11,302 bases of DNA from positions 1-11,302 of the forward strand of contig JAJRSN010000321.1 of the NCBI GenBank assembly GCA_024278715.1, given 5' to 3'. The position numbers were made by a program, and so were the translations under genes. Of the stretch, positions 1-6,198 are shown piece by piece. The DNA is from Calditrichota bacterium. GTDB lineage: Bacteria > Calditrichota > Calditrichia > Calditrichales > Calditrichaceae. Every line of letters begins with the position of its first letter. Positions within the stretch are counted from its first letter, which is position 1. The notes under the pieces were generated by a model. That model saw only the letters and a program-made list of their open reading frames with translations. It did not search any database and had not been told where the DNA came from.

Positions 1-1
1 C

Positions 2-1690
2 ACCCCCTACAGTCAGTTGGCGGAAATCTGGTCAAAGAGCAAATCAAAGGATGTTCTGGTTAAAAAATCGGCGGAGATAAAAACGCTGCCCAAAGATCGT
101 GCAATATGGATTTTCGGGAGAGAAAATCCTTTCGTCCGAAAAGTTAAATCCGCTTTAAAAAATTACGACGCGGAAATCGGAAAAGACCAAATTCGGTTTA
201 AAAAATCCGCATTTCCCGTTAAAGGCAACAGCTTTGTCATTAGCGTACGCCATCCCGAAAATCCGCGTTCGGTGCTGGTCTGGTTGACTATCGGCAAACC
301 GCAAGCCGTTAAGGGATTGGCGCGCAAGCTGCCGCATTACGGCAAATACAGCTATCTGGCTTTTAACGGCAGCGAACCGACAAACATCGTCAAGGGGCAA
401 TGGCATGCCGTAAATTCACCGCTGCTTAAAATCATTCCCTTGAAAGACGGTAAATTACCGCAAAACTTAAAAACTGAACTACCCAAACGTCCGCCGCTGG
501 CTGATCTGCCTCAGTTGTTTTCCGGGCAACGCATGCTCAAAGACATTAAATATCTTTCCTCCGACGAATTGCAGGGACGCGGCTTGGGAAGCGCGGGCAT
601 CGAAAAGGCGGCGCAGTATATCGCGCAACAATTCAAAAAAGCCGGTTTGCAGTCCGGCGCAGACGACGGGTCCTATTTTCAGGTTTGGGAAGAAGTAGTT
701 GACGCCAAAGGCACAAAAGCACCCGTGAAAAATATTATCGGCATTATTCCGGGAACCAACCCCCACCTTGCCGATCAGGCGGTTGTGGTGAGCGCCCATT
801 ACGATCATCTCGGATTGGGATGGCCCGACGCGCACAAAGGCGATGAAGGAAAAATTCACCCCGGCGCTGATGACAACGCCAGCGGGGTTTCGGTTTTACT
901 GGAACTCGCACGAACATTAGGCGCTTCCTTCAATCCCCAGCGAACCATTGTGTTTGTGGCTTTCACTGCTGAAGAAAGCGGATTAAAAGGTTCGCGGTAT
1001 TTCGTGAAACATTACAAAAAATTTCCGCCGGATAAAATTATGGCTGACCTGAATCTGGACACGGTCGGTCGCCTGAACGGTAAAAAAGTGTTGATTTTAA
1101 ACGGTTCCAGCGCAAAAGAATGGCCGTTTCTTTTTATGGGAATCGGCTACGTAACCGGTGTGCAGTCAGAAATGGTGACCCAGCAACTGGATGCCAGCGA
1201 TCAGGCTTCTTTCATCGAAGCGGGCGTTCCCGCGGTTCAAATCTTCTCAGGTCCGCACAGCGATTACCATCGCCCCACAGATACCTGGGACAAAATTGAC
1301 ACTCAGGGTCTGACTAAAATTGCCACTTTAACCAAAGAAGCGCTTATTTATTTAGCCTCGGAACGGGAAGAATCTTTAAGCAAACAAATCGCGGGACAAA
1401 ACAAACTTCCTTCCGCTCACGGTCGGCGACGCGTAACCACGGGTACCATGCCCGATTTTACCTTTTCCGGTAAGGGCGTCAAAATCCAAAGCGTAACACC
1501 AGACTCACCGGCAGAAAAGGCGGGATTGAAAGCCGAAGATATTATTAAAGAAGTCGGCGGATTGAAAACCGACAACATCAAAGAATATTCCGATGTTTTA
1601 AAAACTTTTAACCCGGGCGATGTGGTTACGGTAAAATTCGAACGGAACGGAAAAATACAGGAAACACAATTGAAATTACAGGAACGCTAA
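2..1690 (+). CDS. Exported M28-family zinc peptidase with C-terminal PDZ domain (5' end missing)
   Basis: A metallo-aminopeptidase-type hydrolase, probably secreted or periplasmic. The frame is open to the window edge. The first possible start, a TTG at 17, sits in the middle of a domain and has no convincing ribosome site, so the gene is taken as cut at its 5' end. Counting from that TTG, residues 1-160 are a domain I do not recognise. The M28 domain runs from about 170 to 450, opening with a YLSSDELQGRG stretch. Its expected two-zinc ligands are visible: H261 in SAHYDHLG, D285 in GADDNASG, the E319/E320 pair in FTAEES, D348 in NLDTVGR and H418 in HSDYHRPTD. A PDZ domain occupies about 460-555 (SPAEKAGLKAEDII). 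No signal peptide can be seen because the start is absent. Family assignment is firm; substrate is unknown. In related bacteria such domains occur in larger multi-domain peptidases, so the unseen part may be substantial (inference). Confidence 0.9.
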   Translation, partial: TPYSQLAEIWSKSKSKDVLVKKSAEIKTLPKDRAIWIFGRENPFVRKVKSALKNYDAEIGKDQIRFKKSAFPVKGNSFVISVRHPENPRSVLVWLTIGKPQAVKGLARKLPHYGKYSYLAFNGSEPTNIVKGQWHAVNSPLLKIIPLKDGKLPQNLKTELPKRPPLADLPQLFSGQRMLKDIKYLSSDELQGRGLGSAGIEKAAQYIAQQFKKAGLQSGADDGSYFQVWEEVVDAKGTKAPVKNIIGIIPGTNPHLADQAVVVSAHYDHLGLGWPDAHKGDEGKIHPGADDNASGVSVLLELARTLGASFNPQRTIVFVAFTAEESGLKGSRYFVKHYKKFPPDKIMADLNLDTVGRLNGKKVLILNGSSAKEWPFLFMGIGYVTGVQSEMVTQQLDASDQASFIEAGVPAVQIFSGPHSDYHRPTDTWDKIDTQGLTKIATLTKEALIYLASEREESLSKQIAGQNKLPSAHGRRRVTTGTMPDFTFSGKGVKIQSVTPDSPAEKAGLKAEDIIKEVGGLKTDNIKEYSDVLKTFNPGDVVTVKFERNGKIQETQLKLQER

Positions 1691-1766
1691 GCGCGGCAAT
1701 TATGCGGCGTCACAGAGCATTTGCCGCATTATTCGTAAACGATAAAAATCGGTAATCAATCAGAAA

Positions 1767-1804
1767 GAAAATTCCCCGGAAGACGGCTCTTTCGGGGAAT
1801 TTTC
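1767..1804 (+). terminator. Rho-independent-type terminator after the M28 peptidase gene
   Basis: A perfect 12-bp inverted repeat: GAAAATTCCCCG at 1767-1778 pairs with its complement at 1793-1804, across a 14-nt loop. It lies about 75 bp after the peptidase stop codon. The downstream arm is T-rich and is followed by ATTTTA, so the T tract is short and broken. It probably ends the peptidase transcript. Confidence 0.65.
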
Positions 1805-1996
1805 ATTTTACACGAATATTCATTCTCAGCCCGGCTCGTAACTTTTCGGACAAGGAAGATTAGTAAGGATAAATAATAAAAAATACAAAAAACAACATAT
1901 TGTTCATGTAAGATTTTTTTTCAATCAATTCAAACCAATACGCAAAAGCGTCTCAATAAACGCCAATGAGTCGCCGCGCATCAGAACTATTCTCTA

Positions 1997-2023
1997 CTGC
2001 GAAATCAGCGTGATCTGTACTCC
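1997..2023. repeat. Degenerate period-9 tandem run
   Basis: Three successive 9-mers, CTGCGAAAT, CAGCGTGAT and CTGTACTCC, share a pyrimidine-rich start and a G/C-rich core; the third is poor. The similarity is visible but short, and could be a decayed copy of a dispersed intergenic repeat. Confidence 0.3.
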
Positions 2024-2039
2024 ACGATCTTGTCACTTC

Positions 2040-2495
2040 TCATTTGCCCCCCTTTTTCCCCTTTGTCAAAAGAAAAAGCGCGAATAAAAACATCAACAAC
2101 AAATTCTCCGCGATTAACTTTAAATCGGTTTTGCGTTCCAGCACTTTCCCGAAACATCCGCAGTCCGAAATATCGCCTTTCAGATATTTATATGCCGATA
2201 ACATAGTAAACCCCATAATCATGACCACGGCAATAACAGCCGAAACGCCGGAGTAAAAATCGATTATCAAAGCCAGCCCCAAAACAATCTCAACGCAGGG
2301 AATAACTACGGCAAATATCGTCGTCCATGACTGCGGCAGAATATGAAAACCGCTGATTACATTTTTGAATTCGGCTATATCCGCAATCTTGCTTATTCCC
2401 GAAAACAACAGAAACGCTCCCAGTAAGATTCTTAAAATAAATTGAAATCTATTGTTCCGGATAGTCTTTTTGGTGCGCTCAAAAATATTTTTCAT
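2040..2495 (-). CDS. MauE/DoxX-family integral membrane protein with a Cys-Gly-Cys motif
   Basis: A 151-residue inner-membrane protein. Four hydrophobic segments lie at about 18-38, 58-80, 83-104 and 128-146, as in the compact four-helix MauE/DoxX fold. The FSGISKI stretch after helix 1 is typical of the family. Between helices 3 and 4 is DCGCFG with C112 and C114, the pair often called redox-associated in this group; MauE proteins are linked to disulfide handling or maturation of exported proteins. The tail is strongly basic (KGKKGGK), consistent with a cytoplasmic C-terminus. The ATG is preceded on the minus strand by GGGGA at 5 nt. The gene stands alone: no thioredoxin-like or methylamine-utilisation partner is nearby, so its partner and exact role cannot be inferred. 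Confidence 0.82.
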   Translation of the reverse strand: MKNIFERTKKTIRNNRFQFILRILLGAFLLFSGISKIADIAEFKNVISGFHILPQSWTTIFAVVIPCVEIVLGLALIIDFYSGVSAVIAVVMIMGFTMLSAYKYLKGDISDCGCFGKVLERKTDLKLIAENLLLMFLFALFLLTKGKKGGK

Positions 2496-2664
2496 TGTTT
2501 TCCCCGGCGTTTGATTAAATCCGCTTTTTTACCACGTTCCCGTTTTATTCGCGATTTTTTAAACATAAAAGCAAAATGAATTGTTTTCAAGACGGGCAGC
2601 CGGTCTAAATCTGCCGATCATTCACGGGATATTTGTCCGCATATTCCATAATCCGGATAAGCCG

Positions 2665-2704
2665 GTAACATAGTGACAGAGTAACAGAGTGACAAAGTGA
2701 CGAG
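2665..2704. repeat. Period-8 tandem repeat, five units (GTRACARA type)
   Basis: Five consecutive octamers can be read: GTAACATA, GTGACAGA, GTAACAGA, GTGACAAA and GTGACGAG, at 2665, 2673, 2681, 2689 and 2697. Each differs from its neighbour by one or two bases, giving a degenerate minisatellite. Confidence 0.8.
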
Positions 2705-2709
2705 TGAAT

Positions 2710-2740
2710 GGAGAAGCCGCTTAACCCTTAACCCTTAACG
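2710..2740. repeat. Block A: GGAGAAGCC followed by three CTTAACC heptamers (first copy)
   Basis: GGAGAAGCCG (2710-2719) leads into three tandem heptamers, CTTAACC, CTTAACC and CTTAACG, at 2720, 2727 and 2734. The same arrangement recurs at 2913-2944 with one extra C, so the duplicated unit is about 28 bp and not just the heptamer. Confidence 0.8.
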
Positions 2741-2777
2741 AAAAGTGACAAGCTCGTGATGCGTGATGGGCAAGAAA

Positions 2778-2798
2778 AATGACAAATGAAAAATGAAA
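2778..2798. repeat. Period-7 tandem repeat, three AATGAMA units
   Basis: Three consecutive heptamers, AATGACA, AATGAAA and AATGAAA, start at 2778, 2785 and 2792. This heptamer family is distinct from the CTTAACC clusters on either side. Confidence 0.7.
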
Positions 2799-2805
2799 AA
2801 AGATT

Positions 2806-2826
2806 ATCAGAAATCAGAATACAGAA
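2806..2826. repeat. Period-7 tandem repeat, three ATCAGAA-type units
   Basis: ATCAGAA, ATCAGAA and TACAGAA start at 2806, 2813 and 2820. It is the third distinct heptamer family within 130 bp and keeps the 7-bp period while the sequence changes. Confidence 0.7.
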
Positions 2827-2887
2827 AGCCATGACAACAATTTATCATTCTAAAAGAGTCGGAGAGGTTCGATTATACGCTTACACG

Positions 2888-2901
2888 ATTAACCCTTAAC
2901 G
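2888..2901. repeat. Two-unit CTTAACC-type heptamer run
   Basis: ATTAACC at 2888 and CTTAACG at 2895 match the last two units of the first block, including the terminal CTTAACG followed by AA. Confidence 0.6.
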
Positions 2902-2912
2902 AATATGTGACC

Positions 2913-2944
2913 GGAGAAGCCCGCTTAACCCTTAACCCTTACAC
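2913..2944. repeat. Block A: GGAGAAGCCC followed by CTTAACC heptamers (second copy)
   Basis: GGAGAAGCCCG is followed by CTTAACC at 2924, CTTAACC at 2931 and a decayed CTTACAC at 2938. Apart from one inserted C it repeats 2710-2737 over about 28 bp; both copies also have GTGAC a short distance upstream. Confidence 0.8.
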
Positions 2945-3056
2945 CCTTATTAAAAATTCTCCAAATGGTGCGATAAGGAAACTTTTCCAATATAAATTTG
3001 CTTTAACTATGAGTCACTTGTAAATTTTGCGATTTGATTCGGTTTAATTTAAAAAC

Positions 3057-3060
3057 GGAG
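3057..3060 (+). promoter_or_regulatory. Ribosome binding site fixing the TTG start of mqnE
   Basis: GGAG lies 7 nt before the TTG at 3068. There is no ATG or GTG near the expected N-terminus, so this site supports the unusual TTG start. Confidence 0.7.
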
Positions 3061-3067
3061 TTACAAA

Positions 3068-4168
3068 TTGGTCGATTCTGCGCTTCAACCTGTTTACGAT
3101 AAAGTAATGGCTGGCGAGCGTCTTACGTTCGAAGACGGCATGCGCCTCTTTGAATCCAACGACATTCTGACCATCGGCGAAATGGCTCATTATGTCCGTT
3201 TGCAAAAAAACGGACTCAAAACCTATTTCACCATGAATCAGCATATCAATCCCACGAATATCTGCCGCAACGAATGTCTGTTTTGCGCCTTTTACCGCAA
3301 AGAAGATCAGGACGGCGCCTACCGCATGTCGCCGGATGCCGTGCGCCAAAAGGTTCTGGAAAGAATCAACGAACCCATTACCGAAATTCACATCGTGGGC
3401 GGATTGGACGACGGTCTTCCTTACGAGTACTACATCGATGTCATCCGTACGGTTAAGGAAGTTCGTCCGAAAGTCAATATTAAAGCCTACACCGCCGTGG
3501 AAATCGCTTATCTGGCGGAACGTTCCGGCAAAAGCTGGTCCGAAGTGTTAGACGATTTAATTGAGGCGGGATTAAACGCCATGCCCGGCGGCGGCGCCGA
3601 AGTGTTTAGCGAACGCGTAAAACGAAAACTATTCACGGACAAACTCTCCTCCGACGATTGGATCGCCATTCATAAATTGGCGCATAGCAAGGGTATTAGA
3701 ACCAACGCCACCCTGCTCTACGGTCATATCGAAAAAGATGAAGAAAAAATCGAACATCTCATTCGGCTCAGGAACCTGCAGGATGAGACCGGCGGTTTTT
3801 TAACCTTTCTGCCTTTGGCGTTTCATCCGGAGAATACCCGTCTGGCTCGTTTATCCATGGCAACAGGTTTTGAAGATTTGAAGCACATCGCCGTCAGCCG
3901 TTTAATGCTCGATAATTTTGAACACATCAAGGCTTACTGGGTTATGCTGGGCGTTGATCTTGCCCAGATTGCGCTTTCATTCGGAGCGGACGACATTGAC
4001 GGTTCGGTTGTCGAAGAAAAAATCTACCACATGGCTGGATCGAAATCATCGCAGATGATGACCCGGAATCAACTAAAACAATTAATTCAAGAATGCGGAT
4101 TCATTCCGGTGGAACGCGACGCTCTTTATCACGAGGTAAATAGCGAAGTTTCGGAAATCGCGAGTTGA
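3068..4168 (+). CDS. mqnE: Aminofutalosine synthase MqnE (radical SAM)
   Basis: A radical SAM enzyme of the futalosine menaquinone pathway. It joins 3-[(1-carboxyvinyl)oxy]benzoate to the adenosine moiety of S-adenosylmethionine to give 6-amino-6-deoxyfutalosine. The protein has 366 residues, normal for the family. The 4Fe-4S cluster cysteines are C66, C70 and C73 in NPTNICRNECLFCAF. Other family motifs are HIVGGLDDGLPYEYY (about 108-122), IKAYTAVEI (138-146) and GGGAEVF (174-180). EIHIVGG and AYTAVEI separate it from MqnC, which has LMQGG and SLSPPEI. Translation starts at a TTG with GGAG 7 nt upstream. It is the first gene of the menaquinone cluster, and 94 bp containing a hairpin separate it from mqnA, so it may be partly uncoupled from the rest. 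Confidence 0.95.
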   Translation: MVDSALQPVYDKVMAGERLTFEDGMRLFESNDILTIGEMAHYVRLQKNGLKTYFTMNQHINPTNICRNECLFCAFYRKEDQDGAYRMSPDAVRQKVLERINEPITEIHIVGGLDDGLPYEYYIDVIRTVKEVRPKVNIKAYTAVEIAYLAERSGKSWSEVLDDLIEAGLNAMPGGGAEVFSERVKRKLFTDKLSSDDWIAIHKLAHSKGIRTNATLLYGHIEKDEEKIEHLIRLRNLQDETGGFLTFLPLAFHPENTRLARLSMATGFEDLKHIAVSRLMLDNFEHIKAYWVMLGVDLAQIALSFGADDIDGSVVEEKIYHMAGSKSSQMMTRNQLKQLIQECGFIPVERDALYHEVNSEVSEIAS

Positions 4169-4198
4169 ACCGTTGATTTGAAAACAACAGGTGACAAC

Positions 4199-4222
4199 AC
4201 AATCCCGCCCGAACGGGGTTGT
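4199..4222 (+). other. Hairpin in the mqnE-mqnA gap
   Basis: ACAATCCCG (4199-4207) pairs with CGGGGTTGT (4214-4222), a 9-bp stem with one G-T pair and a 6-nt loop. The sequence after it is TAATTAAAG, not a T run, so it is not a standard terminator. It could stabilise or process the mRNA between mqnE and mqnA, or weakly attenuate. Confidence 0.45.
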
Positions 4223-4262
4223 TAATTAAAGAAATGGGATTTATAAACAGGGAATTCAAAGA

Positions 4263-5129
4263 ATGGAAATAAGCAATTTATTCGGACATTCGCAAAGTCA
4301 ATCTTCGGGCGACGAGGCTCCGACTCAGTTCAAAGTAAAAAACGTAAGCATCGTTAGTTACCTGAATACAAAACCACTTGTTTACGGGCTGGAAAAGGGT
4401 CTTGTAAAACACGATTTTAATCTGCAAAAGGATGTTCCTTCGGTTTGCGCCCAACGTCTTTTGCAGGGCGAGGTTGAAATGGGATTGGTTCCCTCTATCG
4501 AATACGCCCACAGTAAAGGAGCTTGGAAAATCGTTCCCGATTTGTGCATCGCTTCGAAAAAAGCGGTAAAAAGCGTGGCGCTGTTTTTTAATCAGGATAT
4601 TCGAACCATCAATCGGATCGCCCTTGACACCAGTTCGCGAACTTCCGTGGCGTTATTGAAAATTCTGCTTAAAGAAAAATACGAAATCGAACCCGAATTT
4701 GTGATCATGCCTCCCAATATGGAAGAAATGCTCAAACGCGCCGACGCCGCGCTGATCATCGGAGACAAGGCGCTTCACTACCAGGCTGTATCTCCCGCGC
4801 ACATCGATCTGGGAGAAGAATGGTACGATTTGACAGGGCTGCCCTTTGTGTATGCTTTTTGGGCTGGTCATGAACTTAGCCTCACGCGCAATGAAGCGGA
4901 AGCCATGAAAAAGTCGTACGAAATCGGGGCGCAAAATATCGAAAAAATCAGCAAAGAATACTCCGTCGGTCAGCCGCAGGACTGGGAATTTTATTACGAC
5001 TATTTAACGCAAAACATCTATTACAAACTGGGCGACGAAGAGAAAGAGGGTTTAAAAGAATTTTACCACTACGCTTTTTACCTTGGTTTAATCGATCATA
5101 TTCCGGAGTTGCATTTTTATGAAGATTAA
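4263..5129 (+). CDS. mqnA: Chorismate dehydratase MqnA with N-terminal extension
   Basis: Catalyses the first step of the futalosine pathway, dehydrating chorismate to 3-[(1-carboxyvinyl)oxy]benzoate, the substrate of MqnE. It is a cytoplasmic enzyme with a periplasmic-binding-protein-like fold. The hallmark SIVSYLNTKPLVYGL is at about 29-43, where family members usually have SYLN almost at residue 6-10. GEVEMGLVPSIEYA (about 70-83), a DTSSRTS stretch (about 122-128) and GLPFVYAFWAG (about 193-203) also fit the family. The preceding 24 residues are polar (SQSQSSGDEAPTQ) and look like an unstructured extension. No ATG, GTG or TTG codon lies in frame between the ATG at 4263 and SYLN, so the extension is probably real. 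GGA lies 9 nt before the ATG. The last 11 bp overlap mqnC. Confidence 0.93.
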   Translation: MEISNLFGHSQSQSSGDEAPTQFKVKNVSIVSYLNTKPLVYGLEKGLVKHDFNLQKDVPSVCAQRLLQGEVEMGLVPSIEYAHSKGAWKIVPDLCIASKKAVKSVALFFNQDIRTINRIALDTSSRTSVALLKILLKEKYEIEPEFVIMPPNMEEMLKRADAALIIGDKALHYQAVSPAHIDLGEEWYDLTGLPFVYAFWAGHELSLTRNEAEAMKKSYEIGAQNIEKISKEYSVGQPQDWEFYYDYLTQNIYYKLGDEEKEGLKEFYHYAFYLGLIDHIPELHFYED

Positions 5130-6198
5130 CAAATCTCTAATCGAATATAAAGTTCGTGAAGAAAGAAGGCTCAGTTTTGAAGAAGGCTTGTTCCTGTTTC
5201 AACAACCCGATTTGATCTGGCTGGGCAAATTAGCCGATCGGGTTAAGCGGCGCATTCATCCCGAACCGATCGCCACTTACATCATCGACCGCAATATCAA
5301 CTACACAAATATTTGCGTGGCTCAATGCGATTTTTGCGCCTTTTACGAAAAAGTGGGATCGGGCAAGGGCTATGTGCTCAAAAAAGAAGTTATCGGGCAA
5401 AAAATTCAGGAAACGCTCCGTCTCGGCGGCAAACAGGTTCTGATGCAGGGAGGATTGAATCCCGCCTTAAAAATCGATTTTTACGAAGACCTTTTCCGTT
5501 ACATTAAAACGAATTTCCCGACAGTACGCATCCATTCTCTTTCGCCGCCTGAAATTCAGTACATTTCCAGAATTTCCCGTTTGTCTTTAAAAGACACCTT
5601 AATTCGTTTGAAAGCCGCGGGATTGGACTCGATCCCCGGCGGCGGCGCGGAAATTTTAGTCGATGAGGTGCGTCAAAAACTTAACGCCAATAAAACAACC
5701 GGCGACCAGTGGCTGGAAGTGATGGAAACCGCGCACAAAATGGGAATGAAAACAACCGCCACCATGATGTTCGGACACATCGAAACTTACGAACACCGTC
5801 TGGAGCATATTTTAAAAATCCGCGATTTGCAGGATCACACCATGGGTTTTACAGCCTTTATTCCATGGACTTTTCAGCCCGACAACACATCGCTTGGCGG
5901 CGAAAAGACCTCGGCGTTCGATTACCTGAAAACTCTTGCCGTTTCACGATTGATGCTGGACAACGTTCCCAACATTCAGGTTTCGTGGGTAACCATGGGC
6001 GCAAAAATCGCTCAAATGGGGCTTTACTTCGGCGGTAACGATTTTGGCAGCGTGATGATTGAAGAAAATGTGGTGGCTGCAGCCGGCGCTCATTTCCGCA
6101 TGTCACAGGAAGAAATAGAACGCATCATTCGAATAGCCGGCTTCGAACCGCATCAACGAGACATGGAATACAAATTACTGGAACACCGTGAGCATTAA
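5119..6198 (+). CDS. mqnC: Cyclic dehypoxanthinyl futalosine synthase MqnC (radical SAM)
   Basis: A radical SAM cyclase that turns dehypoxanthine futalosine into cyclic dehypoxanthinyl futalosine in menaquinone synthesis. It has 359 residues, the usual length. The cluster cysteines C66, C70 and C73 lie in NYTNICVAQCDFCAF. MqnC-specific blocks are TYIIDRNINYTN (53-64), LMQGGLNPALKIDFYEDLF (108-126), IHSLSPPEI (138-146) and GLDSIPGGGAEIL (168-180). It is a clear paralogue of MqnE two genes upstream, with cysteines and the GGGAE motif at identical residue numbers. The ATG lies inside the end of mqnA with GGAG about 10 nt upstream (5105-5108), and its own end overlaps the next gene by 11 bp, implying coupled translation. 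Confidence 0.96.
   Translation: MKINKSLIEYKVREERRLSFEEGLFLFQQPDLIWLGKLADRVKRRIHPEPIATYIIDRNINYTNICVAQCDFCAFYEKVGSGKGYVLKKEVIGQKIQETLRLGGKQVLMQGGLNPALKIDFYEDLFRYIKTNFPTVRIHSLSPPEIQYISRISRLSLKDTLIRLKAAGLDSIPGGGAEILVDEVRQKLNANKTTGDQWLEVMETAHKMGMKTTATMMFGHIETYEHRLEHILKIRDLQDHTMGFTAFIPWTFQPDNTSLGGEKTSAFDYLKTLAVSRLMLDNVPNIQVSWVTMGAKIAQMGLYFGGNDFGSVMIEENVVAAAGAHFRMSQEEIERIIRIAGFEPHQRDMEYKLLEHREH

Larger units (their letters stand above)
1691..2039. other. Non-coding stretch between the peptidase gene and the MauE-like gene
   Basis: No convincing gene on either strand. It holds the terminator at 1767-1804, an AT-rich part at about 1860-1925, and a degenerate period-9 run at 1997-2023. The peptidase gene and the MauE-like gene converge here. 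A weak AT-only hairpin at 1891-1904, followed by a T run on the minus strand, could end minus-strand transcription, but support is thin. Confidence 0.6.
2496..3067. other. Gene-free spacer rich in short tandem repeats
   Basis: A stretch of 572 bp between the divergent MauE-like gene and mqnE. I find no credible gene: the longest peptide-like stretch noted, a 22-codon ORF at 2834-2902, has no ribosome site and runs out in the repeats. The middle (2665-2944) is a mosaic of 7- and 8-bp tandem repeats described separately. The right part, about 2945-3060, is AT-rich and must carry the promoter of the menaquinone cluster unless transcription enters from further upstream. TATAAA at 2991-2996 is a possible -10 element, but no good -35 is seen at the usual spacing. 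Confidence 0.6.

Noticed and set aside
479..859. Long minus-strand ORF inside the peptidase gene
   Set aside because: Antisense shadow of a gene whose plus-strand reading carries all M28 zinc ligands; its own product has no recognisable motif.
1891..1904. AACAA/TTGTT inverted repeat followed by a T run on the minus strand, as a terminator for the MauE-like gene
   Set aside because: Only five AT-rich pairs and more than 130 bp from the gene end; too weak to call.
2834..2902. A 22-codon plus-strand ORF starting at an ATG in the repeat spacer
   Set aside because: No ribosome binding site, very short, and its stop lies in a CCTTAA repeat; looks like chance.
2665..2944. CRISPR array
   Set aside because: Units are 7-8 bp and directly adjacent; there are no 25-40 bp repeats with unique spacers and no cas genes.
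2993..3000. TAAATTTG resembling the Bacteroidetes -7 element TAnnTTTG upstream of mqnE
   Set aside because: No matching -33 TTTG-type element at the right distance, and the genes use clear Shine-Dalgarno sites, which argues against a Bacteroidetes-type setting.
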